Numbered from the stretch's first letter, positions 43,461 through 53,243 are shown. The stretch: 64,000 nucleotides of DNA from DASXHD01 sp038239005 (GCA_038239005.1 JBBSFE010000013.1:1-64000), one strand, 5' to 3'. Notes: generated from the letters alone by a model not told the origin. Numbers and translations: made by a program.

Positions 43461-46236
43461 AGAGCTCGTCGACCAGGCTCAACGACTCGTGCAGCCGGGC
43501 CCGCGCTTCTTCGAGTGACTTTCGTTGCGCACGCGATTCCTCGACGACCTCTTTCGGCGCCTTGTCGGTGAAGCTCGGCGACGAAAGCTTCTTGTCGATC
43601 GCAGCGAGATCCTTGTCGAGCTTCTTGAGCTCGCGTTCGATGCGCGTGCGTTCGTGCGCGGGGTCGACGAGGCCTTTGAGGCCGACCAATATTTCGAGCG
43701 GACCACTCGCGGTGGGGACGACGCTCGTCGTGTAGCCCTTCGGGCGATCGCCCTCGTGCTCGAACCTCGGAGTGCCCGCGCTCCCCGTGAGGAGCTCGAT
43801 TTCCGCGACGTGATCGCGGACGAGCGCGAGGGCCGCGGAATCGCCGCGCACCACGAGCGGGATTTTATCGGCCCATTTGATGACGTGCTCGGCTCGGACT
43901 GTGCGCGCCGCGACGATCACGCCCTGAAGCGTGGCGACGCGGGCTTCGATTGCGACGTCGCGGGGCGCGTCGCCTTCTTCCGGAAAACGTTCCAATGCAA
44001 CAGATGCAAACTTCTCCGGATAATCATGCAACTTCTGCCACAGCTCTTCGGTGACGAACGGCACGAACGGATGGAGCAATCGCAGACTCGCACCGAGTGT
44101 CCACGCGAGCGTGGCGCGCGTCTCTTCGTCGCGCTGGGTCGTGTCACGCAATCGCGGCTTGATGATCTCGAGATACCAATCGCAGAGGTCGTACCAAAAG
44201 AATCGGTAGAGCTCGTTCGCGGCTTCGTCGATACGGAACGCTTCGATGCCCTCGCGCGCGATGCGTGCCGCGTTCGAGAGGCGCGAGAGGACCCACCGGT
44301 TCCACGTGTCTTTCGCGGCAGGGCACTTGGCCGGCAGCTCGAATGGGCCGAGCAGCTCGAGTGAGAGGCGCGTTGCGTTCCAAATCTTGTTCAAGAAATG
44401 TTTGTTGCCCTCGATGCGCTTGGGCGCGAGCGCGATGCGCATGTTGCTCGGCGGATACGTTGCGAGCGTGAAACGCACAGCGTCGGCGCCGAATGCGGGG
44501 AAGCCGTCGCCCATTTGCGCGGCCGAGGGATACGACTTCTTGAACTTCGCGAGCGTGTCTGGCTCGAGGCTCGAGAACGATGCGCCATGAATGAGGTCGA
44601 GCGGGTCGATGACGTTGCCGCGGACCTTGCTCATCTTCTCGCCCGTCTCGTCGACGATGAGACCCGAGAGAAGAACGCGGCGAAACGGAACTTCGTTCGT
44701 AAAGTGAAGGCCGAACATGATCATGCGCGCGACCCAGAAGAACAGGATGTCGTAGCCCGTCTCGAGATCGCTCGTTTGCTTCGGGTTCGTCGGATAAAAC
44801 TTTTTCAGCGACGGCGTTCGTTCGGGCCAACCGAGCGTCGAGAAAGGCCAGAGCGCGCTCGAGAACCACGTATCGAGCACGTCGGGGTCTTGCGTCCAAG
44901 TGGTGTCGCTCTCGGGGCCGCATTCCGCGGGTCGCGTTCGCGCGACGCGGATCTCGCCGCCCGGCCCGTGCCACGCGGGGATTTGGTGGCCCCACCAAAG
45001 CTGACGCGAGACGCACCAGTCTTGAATGTTTTCGAGGAAGTGGTCGTACGTTTTGACCCACTCGGGCGGGATGACCTCGACGCGCTTTGTGTGGACCGCT
45101 TCGAGAGCGCGGTCCGCCATGTCTTTCATCTTCAAGAACCACTGCGTCGAGATCATCGGCTCGACGACGCCGCCCGAACGCTGGCATCGCGGGAGCGTCA
45201 AAATGTGGGGTTTTGCGCCGCGTGCGAGGCCCTTTTCGTCGAGCGCCTTCTTGACGGCGCGCCGCGCCTCTTTGCGATCGAGGCCTTTGAACTTGCCGCC
45301 GTTGTCGTTCATCGTGCCGTCGAGCTCGAAGATGTTGATCTCTTCCAGGCCGTGGCGCTTGCCCGTCGCGAAGTCGTTGAAGTCGTGCGCGGGCGTGACC
45401 TTCACGGCGCCCGTGCCGAATTTCATGTCGACCAAAATGGCGTCGGTGATGATCGGCACCAAACGATCCGAAAACGGATGAACGAGCTTCTTGCCGTGAA
45501 GAGGTTTGTAGCGCGGGTCATCTGGGTGAACCGCGACGGCCGTGTCTCCGAGCATCGTCTCGGGGCGCGTCGTGGCGACGATGATCTCTTCGGCCGAACC
45601 GGAAACTTTGTACGCGAACTCGAAGAGCTCTCCGTTCGCGCCTTCTTCGTTCTCGACTTCGAGATCGGAAAGCGCGGTGCGGCACTCGGGGCACCAGTTG
45701 ATGAGGCGCGTCGCGCGGTACATGAGCCCTTGCTCGTGCAAAAGAACGAACGCTTCGGTGACGGCGCGACCGAGGTCGGCGTCCATCGTGAATTTGCTGC
45801 GACGCCAATCGGGTGAAGCGCCGAGCACGCGTTGCTGGAGTGCGATGCGGCCGCCGCTTTCGTTCTTCCATTTCCAAACGCGCTCAACGAACGCCTCCCG
45901 ACCGAGATCGTGCCGGGTTTTGCCCTCTTTCAAGAGCTGCCGCTCGACCACGGTTTGCGTTGCGATGCCCGCGTGATCGATGCCCGGCTGCCAGAGCGTG
46001 CTGAACCCGCGCATGCGGTGATAGCGAATGAGCGCATCTTCGAGCGTGCAACGCTGCGCGTGCCCCATGTGGAGCGAGCCCGTGACATTGGGCGGCGGCA
46101 TCGGAATGACGTAGACCGGGCGCCCGTCGTCTTCGTCGTTGGCTTCGAAGACGCCGCTCTTTTCCCATCGGTCGTACCAGCGCGATTCGACTTCGCGCGG
46201 ATCGTAAGGCTTCGATAGGTCGGGAGCGTCGCTCAT
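43459..46236 (-). CDS. valS: Valyl-tRNA synthetase
   Basis: 925 aa class I synthetase. HIGH-type motif PPPNVTGSLHMGHA (residues 47-60), KMSKV in GEKMSKVRGNVIDP, zinc/CP1 editing-region features (INWCPECRTALSDLE, ATTRPETMLGDTAVAVHP), CWFSSALWPF-like DTWFSSALWPFS, and the C-terminal coiled coil (RTRIERELKKLDKDLAAID). The ATG at 46236 has GAGG upstream; an earlier ATG at 46290 would overlap the serpin start. Divergent from the serpin gene. Confidence 0.98.
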   Translation of the reverse strand: MSDAPDLSKPYDPREVESRWYDRWEKSGVFEANDEDDGRPVYVIPMPPPNVTGSLHMGHAQRCTLEDALIRYHRMRGFSTLWQPGIDHAGIATQTVVERQLLKEGKTRHDLGREAFVERVWKWKNESGGRIALQQRVLGASPDWRRSKFTMDADLGRAVTEAFVLLHEQGLMYRATRLINWCPECRTALSDLEVENEEGANGELFEFAYKVSGSAEEIIVATTRPETMLGDTAVAVHPDDPRYKPLHGKKLVHPFSDRLVPIITDAILVDMKFGTGAVKVTPAHDFNDFATGKRHGLEEINIFELDGTMNDNGGKFKGLDRKEARRAVKKALDEKGLARGAKPHILTLPRCQRSGGVVEPMISTQWFLKMKDMADRALEAVHTKRVEVIPPEWVKTYDHFLENIQDWCVSRQLWWGHQIPAWHGPGGEIRVARTRPAECGPESDTTWTQDPDVLDTWFSSALWPFSTLGWPERTPSLKKFYPTNPKQTSDLETGYDILFFWVARMIMFGLHFTNEVPFRRVLLSGLIVDETGEKMSKVRGNVIDPLDLIHGASFSSLEPDTLAKFKKSYPSAAQMGDGFPAFGADAVRFTLATYPPSNMRIALAPKRIEGNKHFLNKIWNATRLSLELLGPFELPAKCPAAKDTWNRWVLSRLSNAARIAREGIEAFRIDEAANELYRFFWYDLCDWYLEIIKPRLRDTTQRDEETRATLAWTLGASLRLLHPFVPFVTEELWQKLHDYPEKFASVALERFPEEGDAPRDVAIEARVATLQGVIVAARTVRAEHVIKWADKIPLVVRGDSAALALVRDHVAEIELLTGSAGTPRFEHEGDRPKGYTTSVVPTASGPLEILVGLKGLVDPAHERTRIERELKKLDKDLAAIDKKLSSPSFTDKAPKEVVEESRAQRKSLEEARARLHESLSLVDEL

Positions 46237-46288
46237 CTTGGAGCCCTCGAAGTAGCACGGACGAGATTCGCCGTGCATACTGGACTCC

Positions 46289-47524
46289 ATGCGTACTCTT
46301 AGCGTTCTACCTTTTGCTTTGCTTCTCGGTGGGTGCGGCCACGACTACACCGACATCGCATCGAGCTCGTCGCGCGACACCTCTCCGTCGACGGCCGATG
46401 TAACCGAGCTCACGACCGGCGAGGCGAGCTTCGGCTTCGATCTCTACCGCGCGCAGGTCGGCGCGGATTCGTCGTCGAACGTGTTCTTCTCGCCGTACAG
46501 CATCTCTGTCGCGCTCGCCATGACCTACGCCGGAACGGGCGGAAACACCGCGTCGCAAATCGCGGCCGCGCTGCATTTCACGCTCCCGCCGGATCGCTTG
46601 CACACTGCATTCGACGCGGTCGATCTCGCGCTTGCGAGTCGCCAAGGCCTCAAGCTCAACGTCGCGAGCTCCGTGTGGGGTTTGAGCACGCTCGCGTATG
46701 GGAAATCATTCCTCGATACGCTCGCCGTCGATTACGGCTCCGAAGTGCGTGGCGTCGACTTCATTCACGCGCCAGTGCAAGCGACGAACGCCATCAATGG
46801 CTGGGTCGCCGATCAGACGAACGGAAAAATCGTGAACCTGTTTCCGCAGGGCGCACTCGACGACTCGACGCGCGTCGTGCTCGTCAACGCGGTCTACTTC
46901 GACGCGCATTGGAAGTCGTCGTTCGATTCGGGCAAAACCAGCCCCGCCGCGTTCACCAAGCTCGACGGCGGGTCGCTCAGCGTGCCGACGATGAACGGCA
47001 CGATGGACGTGAACAGCGCGCAGGCGGGGACGTACTTGGCGGTCGAATTTCCGTACACGGGTGAGCAAACTTCGATGCTCGTCGTCATGCCGACCGGCGG
47101 ACAGTTTTCGAGCGTAGAAGCGTCGCTGAGCGGCGATTTTCTCGCGGGCGTCATCCATGCGCTCACGCCAATCCACACGCCGGTGACGTTGCCGAAGGTC
47201 ACCATCAAAGGCTCGACCGTCAGCATGAAAGCCGCGCTCGGGACGCTCGGCGTCGTCGACGCATTCGACCCGGCGAAAGCCGATCTATCGCCGATGGTAA
47301 CGAGCGAGCCGCTCTTCGTTCACGATGTCGTGCACCAGGCCTACGTGGCGATCGACGAAAACGGCACCGAAGCCGCCGCGGCAACGGGCGTATCGAACGA
47401 CACGGCCGCGGTGATTGAACCCTTGCAGATCAATCGGCCGTTCTTCTTCTTCATCCGCGACATCCCGACGGGCGCGGTGCTGTTCGTGGGCCGCGTGATG
47501 GACCCTACGGCGACTACTCTTTAG
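46289..47524 (+). CDS. Serpin lipoprotein
   Basis: 411 aa. Signal MRTLSVLPFALLLGGC (acylated Cys16), then a full serpin fold: SPYSISVALAMTYAGTGGNT, NAVYFDAHWKSSFD, MNGTMDV, and the C-terminal NRPFFFFIRDIPTGAVLFVGRVMDP. The reactive loop DENGTEAAAATGVSNDTAA has the inhibitory hinge (GTEAAAATG), so it should undergo the inhibitory transition. Counting from P17 (Glu of DEN) puts P1-P1' at Ala-Ala, suited to elastase- or subtilisin-like proteases. It overlaps the 3' end of the response-regulator gene by 11 nt. Confidence 0.93.
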   Translation: MRTLSVLPFALLLGGCGHDYTDIASSSSRDTSPSTADVTELTTGEASFGFDLYRAQVGADSSSNVFFSPYSISVALAMTYAGTGGNTASQIAAALHFTLPPDRLHTAFDAVDLALASRQGLKLNVASSVWGLSTLAYGKSFLDTLAVDYGSEVRGVDFIHAPVQATNAINGWVADQTNGKIVNLFPQGALDDSTRVVLVNAVYFDAHWKSSFDSGKTSPAAFTKLDGGSLSVPTMNGTMDVNSAQAGTYLAVEFPYTGEQTSMLVVMPTGGQFSSVEASLSGDFLAGVIHALTPIHTPVTLPKVTIKGSTVSMKAALGTLGVVDAFDPAKADLSPMVTSEPLFVHDVVHQAYVAIDENGTEAAAATGVSNDTAAVIEPLQINRPFFFFIRDIPTGAVLFVGRVMDPTATTL

Positions 47525-48410
47525 TGAGCCGCGCGATTTCTTCTTTGATCAGCGCTTCGGCGAGGTGCGGAACGACTTCCCACACTACTTGCTCGACGAC
47601 TTCGCGCGAGAGCGCGAGCACGGCTTCGACTTGCGCTGGCGTGAGACCGAGCTCGGCGAGCTTCGGTGCGAGTTGACCATTCGTCGCGGCTGCGACCGCA
47701 GCAACGGGCGAAGGGGCGGCAGCCATGGGTGATGCAGGAGCCGTCGTTGGGGGCATCGGACGCGCAGCGGGAGGTCCGGGCGGCGGCGGCTTCGGCGGTG
47801 CGGGTGCAGCACCCACGGCCGGCGGCGGCACGGCGCCGCCTTCGTTCGAGAACATGAGCGTTCCCGAGCGTTGCGGAAGCGCGCCCGGTTGATACGGCGA
47901 GCGCATCGGTTGAACGGGAGGCGCGGGCGGCGAATCGTTGCTGAGACGCGGCATCGGCTGCGCGGGTTGCGCGGCCATCGGCGCGGGAGCGGGCGGAGCT
48001 GCTGCTTGCGCTTGCGCGGGAGTAGCCTCGCGGAGGGCGGGAGTGGCCTCGCGCGTGCCGATCGCCTTCTTCACTTTGTCGATGAGCTGCTGCGTATCGA
48101 AGGGCTTGTCGATGTAGTCATCGGCGCCCGCGTCTTTGCCGCGACCTTGGTCGTACGGCGTGTATCGGCTCGCAAGGAGCACGATGGCGGCGCGCGGCGA
48201 ACGTTGGCGGACCTCTTTGCAGATCGCATACCCGTCATCACCCGACAGCGTCGTGTCGATGACGACGGCGTTTGGGTTTTCCGAGAGCTTCGCGAGGAGA
48301 GCGCCGCGATCCGGCGACGTGAAGACGCTGAAATCTTCTCCGACGAACGTAATCTCGAGGACTTTACGCATGGTCGCGCTGTCGTCGAGGGCAAGCAGAG
48401 TCTTCGGCAC
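47514..48410 (-). CDS. Receiver-domain protein with Pro/Ala-rich linker and conserved C-terminal helix
   Basis: 298 aa. Receiver domain (LLALDDSATMRKVLE, phosphoacceptor D52, DKPFDTQQL), a roughly 120-residue Pro/Ala/Met-rich linker, and a terminal helical module LTPAQVEAVLALSREVVEQV to EEIARLTKE. This layout is common among myxobacterial gliding/polarity and chemosensory response regulators. No DNA-binding domain. GTG start at 48410 with GGAGAAG upstream. Confidence 0.85.
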   Translation of the reverse strand: MPKTLLALDDSATMRKVLEITFVGEDFSVFTSPDRGALLAKLSENPNAVVIDTTLSGDDGYAICKEVRQRSPRAAIVLLASRYTPYDQGRGKDAGADDYIDKPFDTQQLIDKVKKAIGTREATPALREATPAQAQAAAPPAPAPMAAQPAQPMPRLSNDSPPAPPVQPMRSPYQPGALPQRSGTLMFSNEGGAVPPPAVGAAPAPPKPPPPGPPAARPMPPTTAPASPMAAAPSPVAAVAAATNGQLAPKLAELGLTPAQVEAVLALSREVVEQVVWEVVPHLAEALIKEEIARLTKE

Positions 48411-48473
48411 AGTCTTCTCCAGATGAACGCGCTAGAACGAACGTCCGCGCCCAGCGTACGCGATACTTTGAGA

Positions 48474-49421
48474 ATGGTGAAGAGATCCGCAAATCCTCAT
48501 CGCAGCGTTGCCGCCGCTCCGGGACGGCCTGCTTTGAGCGTGAAAGCTGACGCGCAGATCGACGGGTTTTTGCGGGCTACGCTCGATCTTTCGTGGGGGA
48601 AGGCGCGGGCCCTCGTCGAAACGGGCAAGGTCTTCATCGACGGGACACGCGTTCTCGACAGCGCAGCGCATGTCAGGGCGGGCGCCAAGGTGGTCGTCGA
48701 TGCGAGCGCTCCGAAGCCCAGGAGCCACGTTCCGGACGATTTGATCGTCTTCATGGACACGCACGTCATCATCGTTCGCAAGCCCGCGGGCATCAGCACG
48801 GTGCCGTTCGACGATGACGAGCACGGCACGCTCGACGAGCTCGTGCGGCGCGTTCTTCCGAAAAGTTCGAACAACGGACCGCGGCCTTCGCTCGGCGTCG
48901 TTCATCGCCTCGACAAGGAGACGACCGGGCTCGTCGTCTTCACGCGGACGTGGCTTGCGAAGGAAAGTCTCGCGTCGCAGTTTCGCGCGCACACGGTTCG
49001 TCGCCGCTACTTGGCGATCGCACACGGCGATGTCGGGCGTCGTCGGATCGAGAGTCGGCTCGTTGCTGATCGTGGCGACGGATTGCGCGGGTCGACGAAG
49101 CTTCCAAATCAAGGGCAGCTCGCGGTGACGCACGTCGAGCCGCTCGAGAAGCTCGAAGGCGCAACGCTGATCGCGTGCACGCTCGAAACGGGGCGCACGC
49201 ATCAGATCCGCATTCATCTCGCCGAGCTCGGTCATCCGATCGTTGGCGAGCGCGTGTACATCCGCGATTTCAGAGGTCCGCCGCTCGCGGCGTCGCGCGT
49301 CATGCTGCACGCGACCGAGCTTGGCTTCGTGCACCCCAAGGCGGAGCGCGAAGTGCACTGGGAGGAGCCGGCGCCGGAAGATTTTCGAAAGACGCTCGCG
49401 CGCCTTCGCATCAAGGAATGA
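48474..49421 (+). CDS. RluA-family 23S rRNA pseudouridine synthase
   Basis: 315 aa. N-terminal S4 RNA-binding domain (LRATLDLSWGKARALVETGKVFIDG, residues 33-57) and a catalytic domain with GVVHRLDKETTGLVVF (catalytic Asp147), then RRYLAIAHGD and GRTHQIRIHLAELGHPIVGE. It makes pseudouridine in rRNA; whether it is RluC, RluD or another is undecided. ATG at 48474 preferred; an ATG at 48423 is possible. Overlaps the 3' end of the TonB-like gene by 11 nt. Confidence 0.93.
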   Translation: MVKRSANPHRSVAAAPGRPALSVKADAQIDGFLRATLDLSWGKARALVETGKVFIDGTRVLDSAAHVRAGAKVVVDASAPKPRSHVPDDLIVFMDTHVIIVRKPAGISTVPFDDDEHGTLDELVRRVLPKSSNNGPRPSLGVVHRLDKETTGLVVFTRTWLAKESLASQFRAHTVRRRYLAIAHGDVGRRRIESRLVADRGDGLRGSTKLPNQGQLAVTHVEPLEKLEGATLIACTLETGRTHQIRIHLAELGHPIVGERVYIRDFRGPPLAASRVMLHATELGFVHPKAEREVHWEEPAPEDFRKTLARLRIKE

Positions 49422-49986
49422 CGAACGCCTTACCGACTGCGCGTGGCGCGCCGGTGAACGACGGTGCACGTGCGTTGCGGAAACGATTTTCGACGCACTG
49501 AGCGGCGGGCGTCCCGGCGAATCGCGCGTCGTCGACGGTGGACGTAATGACCTCGCCGGTCGTTGCGAACACGACGCGTGCGTGACCGCGCCCGTGCGGG
49601 CCCGAGCTTCCGCCGCAATCGGCGATGTTGATGGCGTTGAGGACGCGTCCAACGTCTTCGCGGTCGAAATCGCCGGGATCGGCCTCTTCGTTGGTCGATG
49701 CAGGGAGCTCGATCGGCTCGAAAGCGACGCGTGGAATCGGCGGCACCGGCGCTCGCGTGAGGCGCGCGAACATCATGCCGCCGGCGACAGACACACCAAG
49801 AATGATCATCGCGAGCGCGCCAAACACGCGTCCGGTTTTGGTGCGACTCGGCGCGACGTCGATGAGCCGGCGTCGTAGTCGTTCGTTTTCTTTTTCGAGC
49901 TCGCCAACACGCGTAGCGTGATCGGTCTCCATCTTCTCGATGCGCGCGTGCGCTGCGTCGAGCTCGTTGCGAAACGGATCGGCCAT
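49411..49986 (-). CDS. Coiled-coil membrane protein with AgmX/TonB-like C-terminal domain
   Basis: 191 aa. N-terminal coiled coil (AAHARIEKMETDHATRVGEL, residues 11-42), one membrane helix (VFGALAMIILGVSVAGGMMF), then a periplasmic domain with CGGSSGPHGRGHARVVF and FAGTPAAQCVENRFRNARAP. Paired cysteines and the G-x-A-x-V-x-F pattern match a small TonB-C-like domain repeated in myxobacterial motility and kinase proteins, including the kinase at 41.6 kb. It lies 6 nt downstream of the M15-like gene. Confidence 0.8.
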   Translation of the reverse strand: MADPFRNELDAAHARIEKMETDHATRVGELEKENERLRRRLIDVAPSRTKTGRVFGALAMIILGVSVAGGMMFARLTRAPVPPIPRVAFEPIELPASTNEEADPGDFDREDVGRVLNAINIADCGGSSGPHGRGHARVVFATTGEVITSTVDDARFAGTPAAQCVENRFRNARAPSFTGAPRAVGKAFVIP

Positions 49987-49992
49987 GTTCTT

Positions 49993-50712
49993 CTAATGGA
50001 CGAGGAACCAATGCGCTGCGGGCGTCACCTCGAGATGGAAGTGATTGCGGTGCTGCCAGTTGAAGTCGGGCGTGAGCTCGACGTTGAAGAGATGCGCGCT
50101 CGCCGCTTCGCACACGATGCTGCGAAGCTCGCTGGCTTCGGGCGTAACCGGCCATGGCCCGCTTCCGGGACCGCAGGTATTGGCGCCGATGCGACCATGA
50201 AAGTCACGCTCGACTTGGAGGATGCTGCCGTCTTTGCGTTTGAACCAACCCGCATCGATCGCGAGACCGCCATCGTGCTGATGACCCACGCGCGTGACGG
50301 GAAACGTCGGGCTCGGCGGGCGATACACCGAGAAGTGAACCACCTCGACGACGTCATGCTTGGCGAGGATCGCGGAAAAATCGTCGAGCGCGAGAACGAG
50401 CCGGCAATCGAGGATCTCGTACGGCGACGTGGAGCGCTGCGCCGTCGGGAGTGTGCTGTGGTAGGTGACGCCATGGAGCGGGGCGAGCAAACGAACGGGC
50501 GCGAGCACGCCACGCGCTTCGGCGACCGGCGAAAACGAGATTTGGCGCTGCCGCAGCTGAGCCTCGCACGATGCGCGATCGAGCCCGGCGTAGCGCGCAG
50601 CAGGGGTTTGCGTGATGTTTTGCGGCGTCTCGAGATCGTTCGCGGTCGCGGCAGGTGCACACAAAAGAAGCGCGGCCTCGCAAAGGGTAAAGCCGAGCCA
50701 GCGCCGGTACAT
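49993..50712 (-). CDS. Exported extensin-like / M15-type zinc hydrolase
   Basis: 239 aa. Signal peptide ending ALLLCAPAATA. The domain carries YEILDCRLVLALDDFSAILA, then HFSVYRPP, GHQHDGGLAIDAGWF and a C-terminal NWQHRNHFHLEVTP. The H-x6-D...H-x-H arrangement fits zinc binding as in D-Ala-D-Ala carboxypeptidase (M15) and extensin-like proteins, so peptidoglycan peptide cleavage is likely. One disulfide pair (CEAQL, DCRLV) plus two further cysteines are present. Divergent from hrcA, 58 nt apart. Confidence 0.87.
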   Translation of the reverse strand: MYRRWLGFTLCEAALLLCAPAATANDLETPQNITQTPAARYAGLDRASCEAQLRQRQISFSPVAEARGVLAPVRLLAPLHGVTYHSTLPTAQRSTSPYEILDCRLVLALDDFSAILAKHDVVEVVHFSVYRPPSPTFPVTRVGHQHDGGLAIDAGWFKRKDGSILQVERDFHGRIGANTCGPGSGPWPVTPEASELRSIVCEAASAHLFNVELTPDFNWQHRNHFHLEVTPAAHWFLVH

Positions 50713-50770
50713 CTCCGACAGATTACCGCGGCCTCACAAAGTCGCTACAATTTGTGACAACGGAACCCGA

Positions 50771-51844
50771 ATGGAGCTCAGCTTTCGCGCCAAACAGATT
50801 CTCTACGCCGCCATCTCCGAGTTCGTGACGACGGGAGAGCCCGTAGGATCGCGCACACTCTCGAAGAAGGCGGGCATCGATCTCTCGCCTGCGAGCATTC
50901 GCAACGTGCTCGCCGATCTCGACGAGCTCGGGTACCTCGTGCAGCCCCACACGAGCGCGGGGCGCGTGCCCACCGACAAGGCGTTTCGTCTTTTCATCGA
51001 TGCGCTCATGCACGTGCAGCAGCTTTCCGTCGTCGACCACGCACGCATTCGTGCGCACATCGAATCGGTGGAGCCCGGGCGCGACGTCATTCGCGAAACA
51101 GGAAAGCTCCTCAGCGATCTCACGGGCACGGCGGCCGTCATCGTTGCGCCGCGCTCGGAGACGGCGACGCTTCGCACGATGCGTTTCGTGACCGTCGGCC
51201 AAGGAGAGCTCCTCGCGGTGCTCGTCATGAGCAACGGCTCCGTGCAAAATCGTTTCTTGCGCGCGACGGTCACCGAGGTCGAGCTCGTGCCGCTCCACAA
51301 CTTGCTCGACGACGTCATCGAAGGTCGATCGCTGCGAGAGCTTCGCGATTTGTTCGAGCGTCGTCTCGCGACGGAGCGCGTCCAACACGACGCCGTACGC
51401 CGCCGCGCGTTCGAGCTCGGCGAGGCCGCGCTTTCAGGCATGGCCGAGCAAGAAGACGAAATCGTCATCGAAGGACAATCGCGCCTCCTCGAACAACCCG
51501 AGTTCAAAGATGCCGAGGGCATGAAGCAAGTGATGAACGCGCTCGACGCGCCCGAGCGACTCATCGCGCTGATCGACGCCACCATCACAGCAGGCTCCGC
51601 AGCCGTCGTCGTCGGCCGCGAAGCGGGCGATCTCGGTGGAGGTCAGCTCTCGATCGTCGGCGCGGCGTACAACGATCACGGGCAACGCGCTGGTGCGGTC
51701 GGCGTCATCGGGCCAACGCGCATGAACTACCCGAAGGTCGTGCCTCTCGTCACCGCGACCGCAAACGCAATGAGCGCAATCATGGCCTCGCCACCCTCGA
51801 CTGCGACAGCTCTCCCCGACGACGACGAAGACGATCGGGCATGA
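50771..51844 (+). CDS. hrcA: Heat-inducible transcription repressor HrcA
   Basis: 357 aa. N-terminal winged helix (RAKQILYAAISEFVTTGEPVGS to SASIRNVLADLDELGYL-like SPASIRNVLADLDELGYLVQ), then PHTSAGRVPTDKAFRLFID and the C-terminal GAVGVIGPTRMNYPKVVPLV. It represses chaperone operons through CIRCE elements. Unusually there is no grpE, dnaK or dnaJ next to it, and I see no CIRCE repeat (TTAGCACTC-N9-GAGTGCTAA) in its own 58-nt promoter gap. Confidence 0.97.
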   Translation: MELSFRAKQILYAAISEFVTTGEPVGSRTLSKKAGIDLSPASIRNVLADLDELGYLVQPHTSAGRVPTDKAFRLFIDALMHVQQLSVVDHARIRAHIESVEPGRDVIRETGKLLSDLTGTAAVIVAPRSETATLRTMRFVTVGQGELLAVLVMSNGSVQNRFLRATVTEVELVPLHNLLDDVIEGRSLRELRDLFERRLATERVQHDAVRRRAFELGEAALSGMAEQEDEIVIEGQSRLLEQPEFKDAEGMKQVMNALDAPERLIALIDATITAGSAAVVVGREAGDLGGGQLSIVGAAYNDHGQRAGAVGVIGPTRMNYPKVVPLVTATANAMSAIMASPPSTATALPDDDEDDRA

Positions 51845-51873
51845 TTTCCTGGACTTGATGTATCCTGCGGGCA

Positions 51874-53241
51874 ATGCCGACGGCGCCGCCTGATCTGCCC
51901 GGAGCGTACGCGAATGATCCGCCGCTCGATCGCGCGCTGTCGCTCATGCTCGCCGACGAACGCGAAGCCGCGCTTCGTTGGAGCGCCGCCGTCGTCGAAC
52001 AAGAAGAGGCCGTTCCGAGCGCGCTCATTCTCACGTGTCGGTTGCTCGCGGATTTCGGTCGCACCGAGGCGGCCGTCGAAGGGTTTCGTCTCGGTCTCGA
52101 GCGCGCCGTCGACTCGGGAAATCTTCCGCTTGCCGTTGCAGCCATCGCAGATCTTCGCAAGCTCGGCATCAACGTAGACGAAGACATGGACTCCGTCGCT
52201 GGAGCGTTTTGCGCGGGCTCGCCGCGGCTCACGGAAGCCGCGCCACCGCCGCCACCGCTTCCGAGCTTCACCAAGTTCCAACCGCTCTCTTCTTTTTTGA
52301 CGGGCCCCGCGCTCTTGTCGAAGGCGACACAGATCGTTCACGCGGCGAAGAGCAAATACGAAGGCAACCGCGAAGGGTCGGAAGCGCTCGTTGCGCCGCT
52401 GCCGCTGTTTTCGGCACTCGAGAAGGATGGTCTTCGCGCGCTCATCACCGCGTTCGAAATGATCACGGTCGCCGCGGGCAAGCACGTCATCGAGCAAGGC
52501 GAAGAAGGAGCCGAGGCGTACATCGTCGCGCGCGGTGAGCTCGAGGTGCGTCGCGAAACCGAAGAAAGCGACGACGGCCCACCGAGCACCATGACGCTCG
52601 CGCGTCTCACGAATGGCGCTCTTTTTGGGGAGATGGCGCTTTTGTCGCGAGCACCGCGCGCGGCGAGCGTCGTCGCGAACCGTCCTTCGATCTTGCTCGT
52701 TGCGCGCCGTGATGCGCTCGAGGCCGTGGCCGAGAAACGCCCCGAAGTCGGCATCGAGCTCGCGGCGCATTGTCGTCGTCGAATGGTCGCAAACCTCGTG
52801 CGCACGTCGCCCGTGCTCATCGGGGTCGAGCCATCCGAGCGCACGGCGCTCGTCGAACGATTCGAGACGAAGGTCTTCGAAAAAGGCGACAAGGTGATCA
52901 CCGAAGGTCGCGATACGCCGGGTCTGCACCTCGTGGCGTCCGGCACCGTCGCAGTCGTCGGTCACGAGGGCGGCGAGCCGTTCGTGATTTCCACACTCGG
53001 CGCCGGCGATGTTGTCGGTGAGGTTGCTCTCGTGCTCCGTCGCAAAGCCAACGCGGACGTCGTCGCTGTCCATCCGACCGTCACCCTCTTTCTACCGAAG
53101 GACGAATTCCTCGCGCTGATCCGCGATCATCCGGCGATATTGCAGAGCCTGTATTTGCTCGCGCTCGCGCGCGATGACGAAACGGCATCGGTCATGAGCG
53201 TCTCGTCGGTGAACGTGGCAGAAGACTACGTCCTCGTCTGA
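51874..53241 (+). CDS. Protein with two cyclic-nucleotide-binding domains
   Basis: 455 aa. N-terminal helical repeat-like region (1-110), Pro-rich hinge, then two cNMP-binding barrels: one about residues 170-300 with GALFGEMALLSRAPRAASVVA, the other about 310-430 with GDVVGEVALVLRRKANADVVA. The second Arg of the phosphate cassette is kept in the first barrel (RAAS). No DNA-binding, channel or enzyme domain, so it probably acts as a regulatory subunit or scaffold. 29 nt after hrcA and 2 nt before the CDF gene, so likely co-transcribed. Confidence 0.88.
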   Translation: MPTAPPDLPGAYANDPPLDRALSLMLADEREAALRWSAAVVEQEEAVPSALILTCRLLADFGRTEAAVEGFRLGLERAVDSGNLPLAVAAIADLRKLGINVDEDMDSVAGAFCAGSPRLTEAAPPPPPLPSFTKFQPLSSFLTGPALLSKATQIVHAAKSKYEGNREGSEALVAPLPLFSALEKDGLRALITAFEMITVAAGKHVIEQGEEGAEAYIVARGELEVRRETEESDDGPPSTMTLARLTNGALFGEMALLSRAPRAASVVANRPSILLVARRDALEAVAEKRPEVGIELAAHCRRRMVANLVRTSPVLIGVEPSERTALVERFETKVFEKGDKVITEGRDTPGLHLVASGTVAVVGHEGGEPFVISTLGAGDVVGEVALVLRRKANADVVAVHPTVTLFLPKDEFLALIRDHPAILQSLYLLALARDDETASVMSVSSVNVAEDYVLV

Positions 53242-53243
53242 TC

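Noticed and set aside
44398..45816. 472-aa plus-strand frame inside valS
   Set aside because: Antisense shadow; the minus strand encodes an unmistakable valyl-tRNA synthetase over the same bases.
50713..50770. Possible CIRCE operator in front of hrcA
   Set aside because: No TTAGCACTC-N9-GAGTGCTAA inverted repeat or close variant is visible in the gap.
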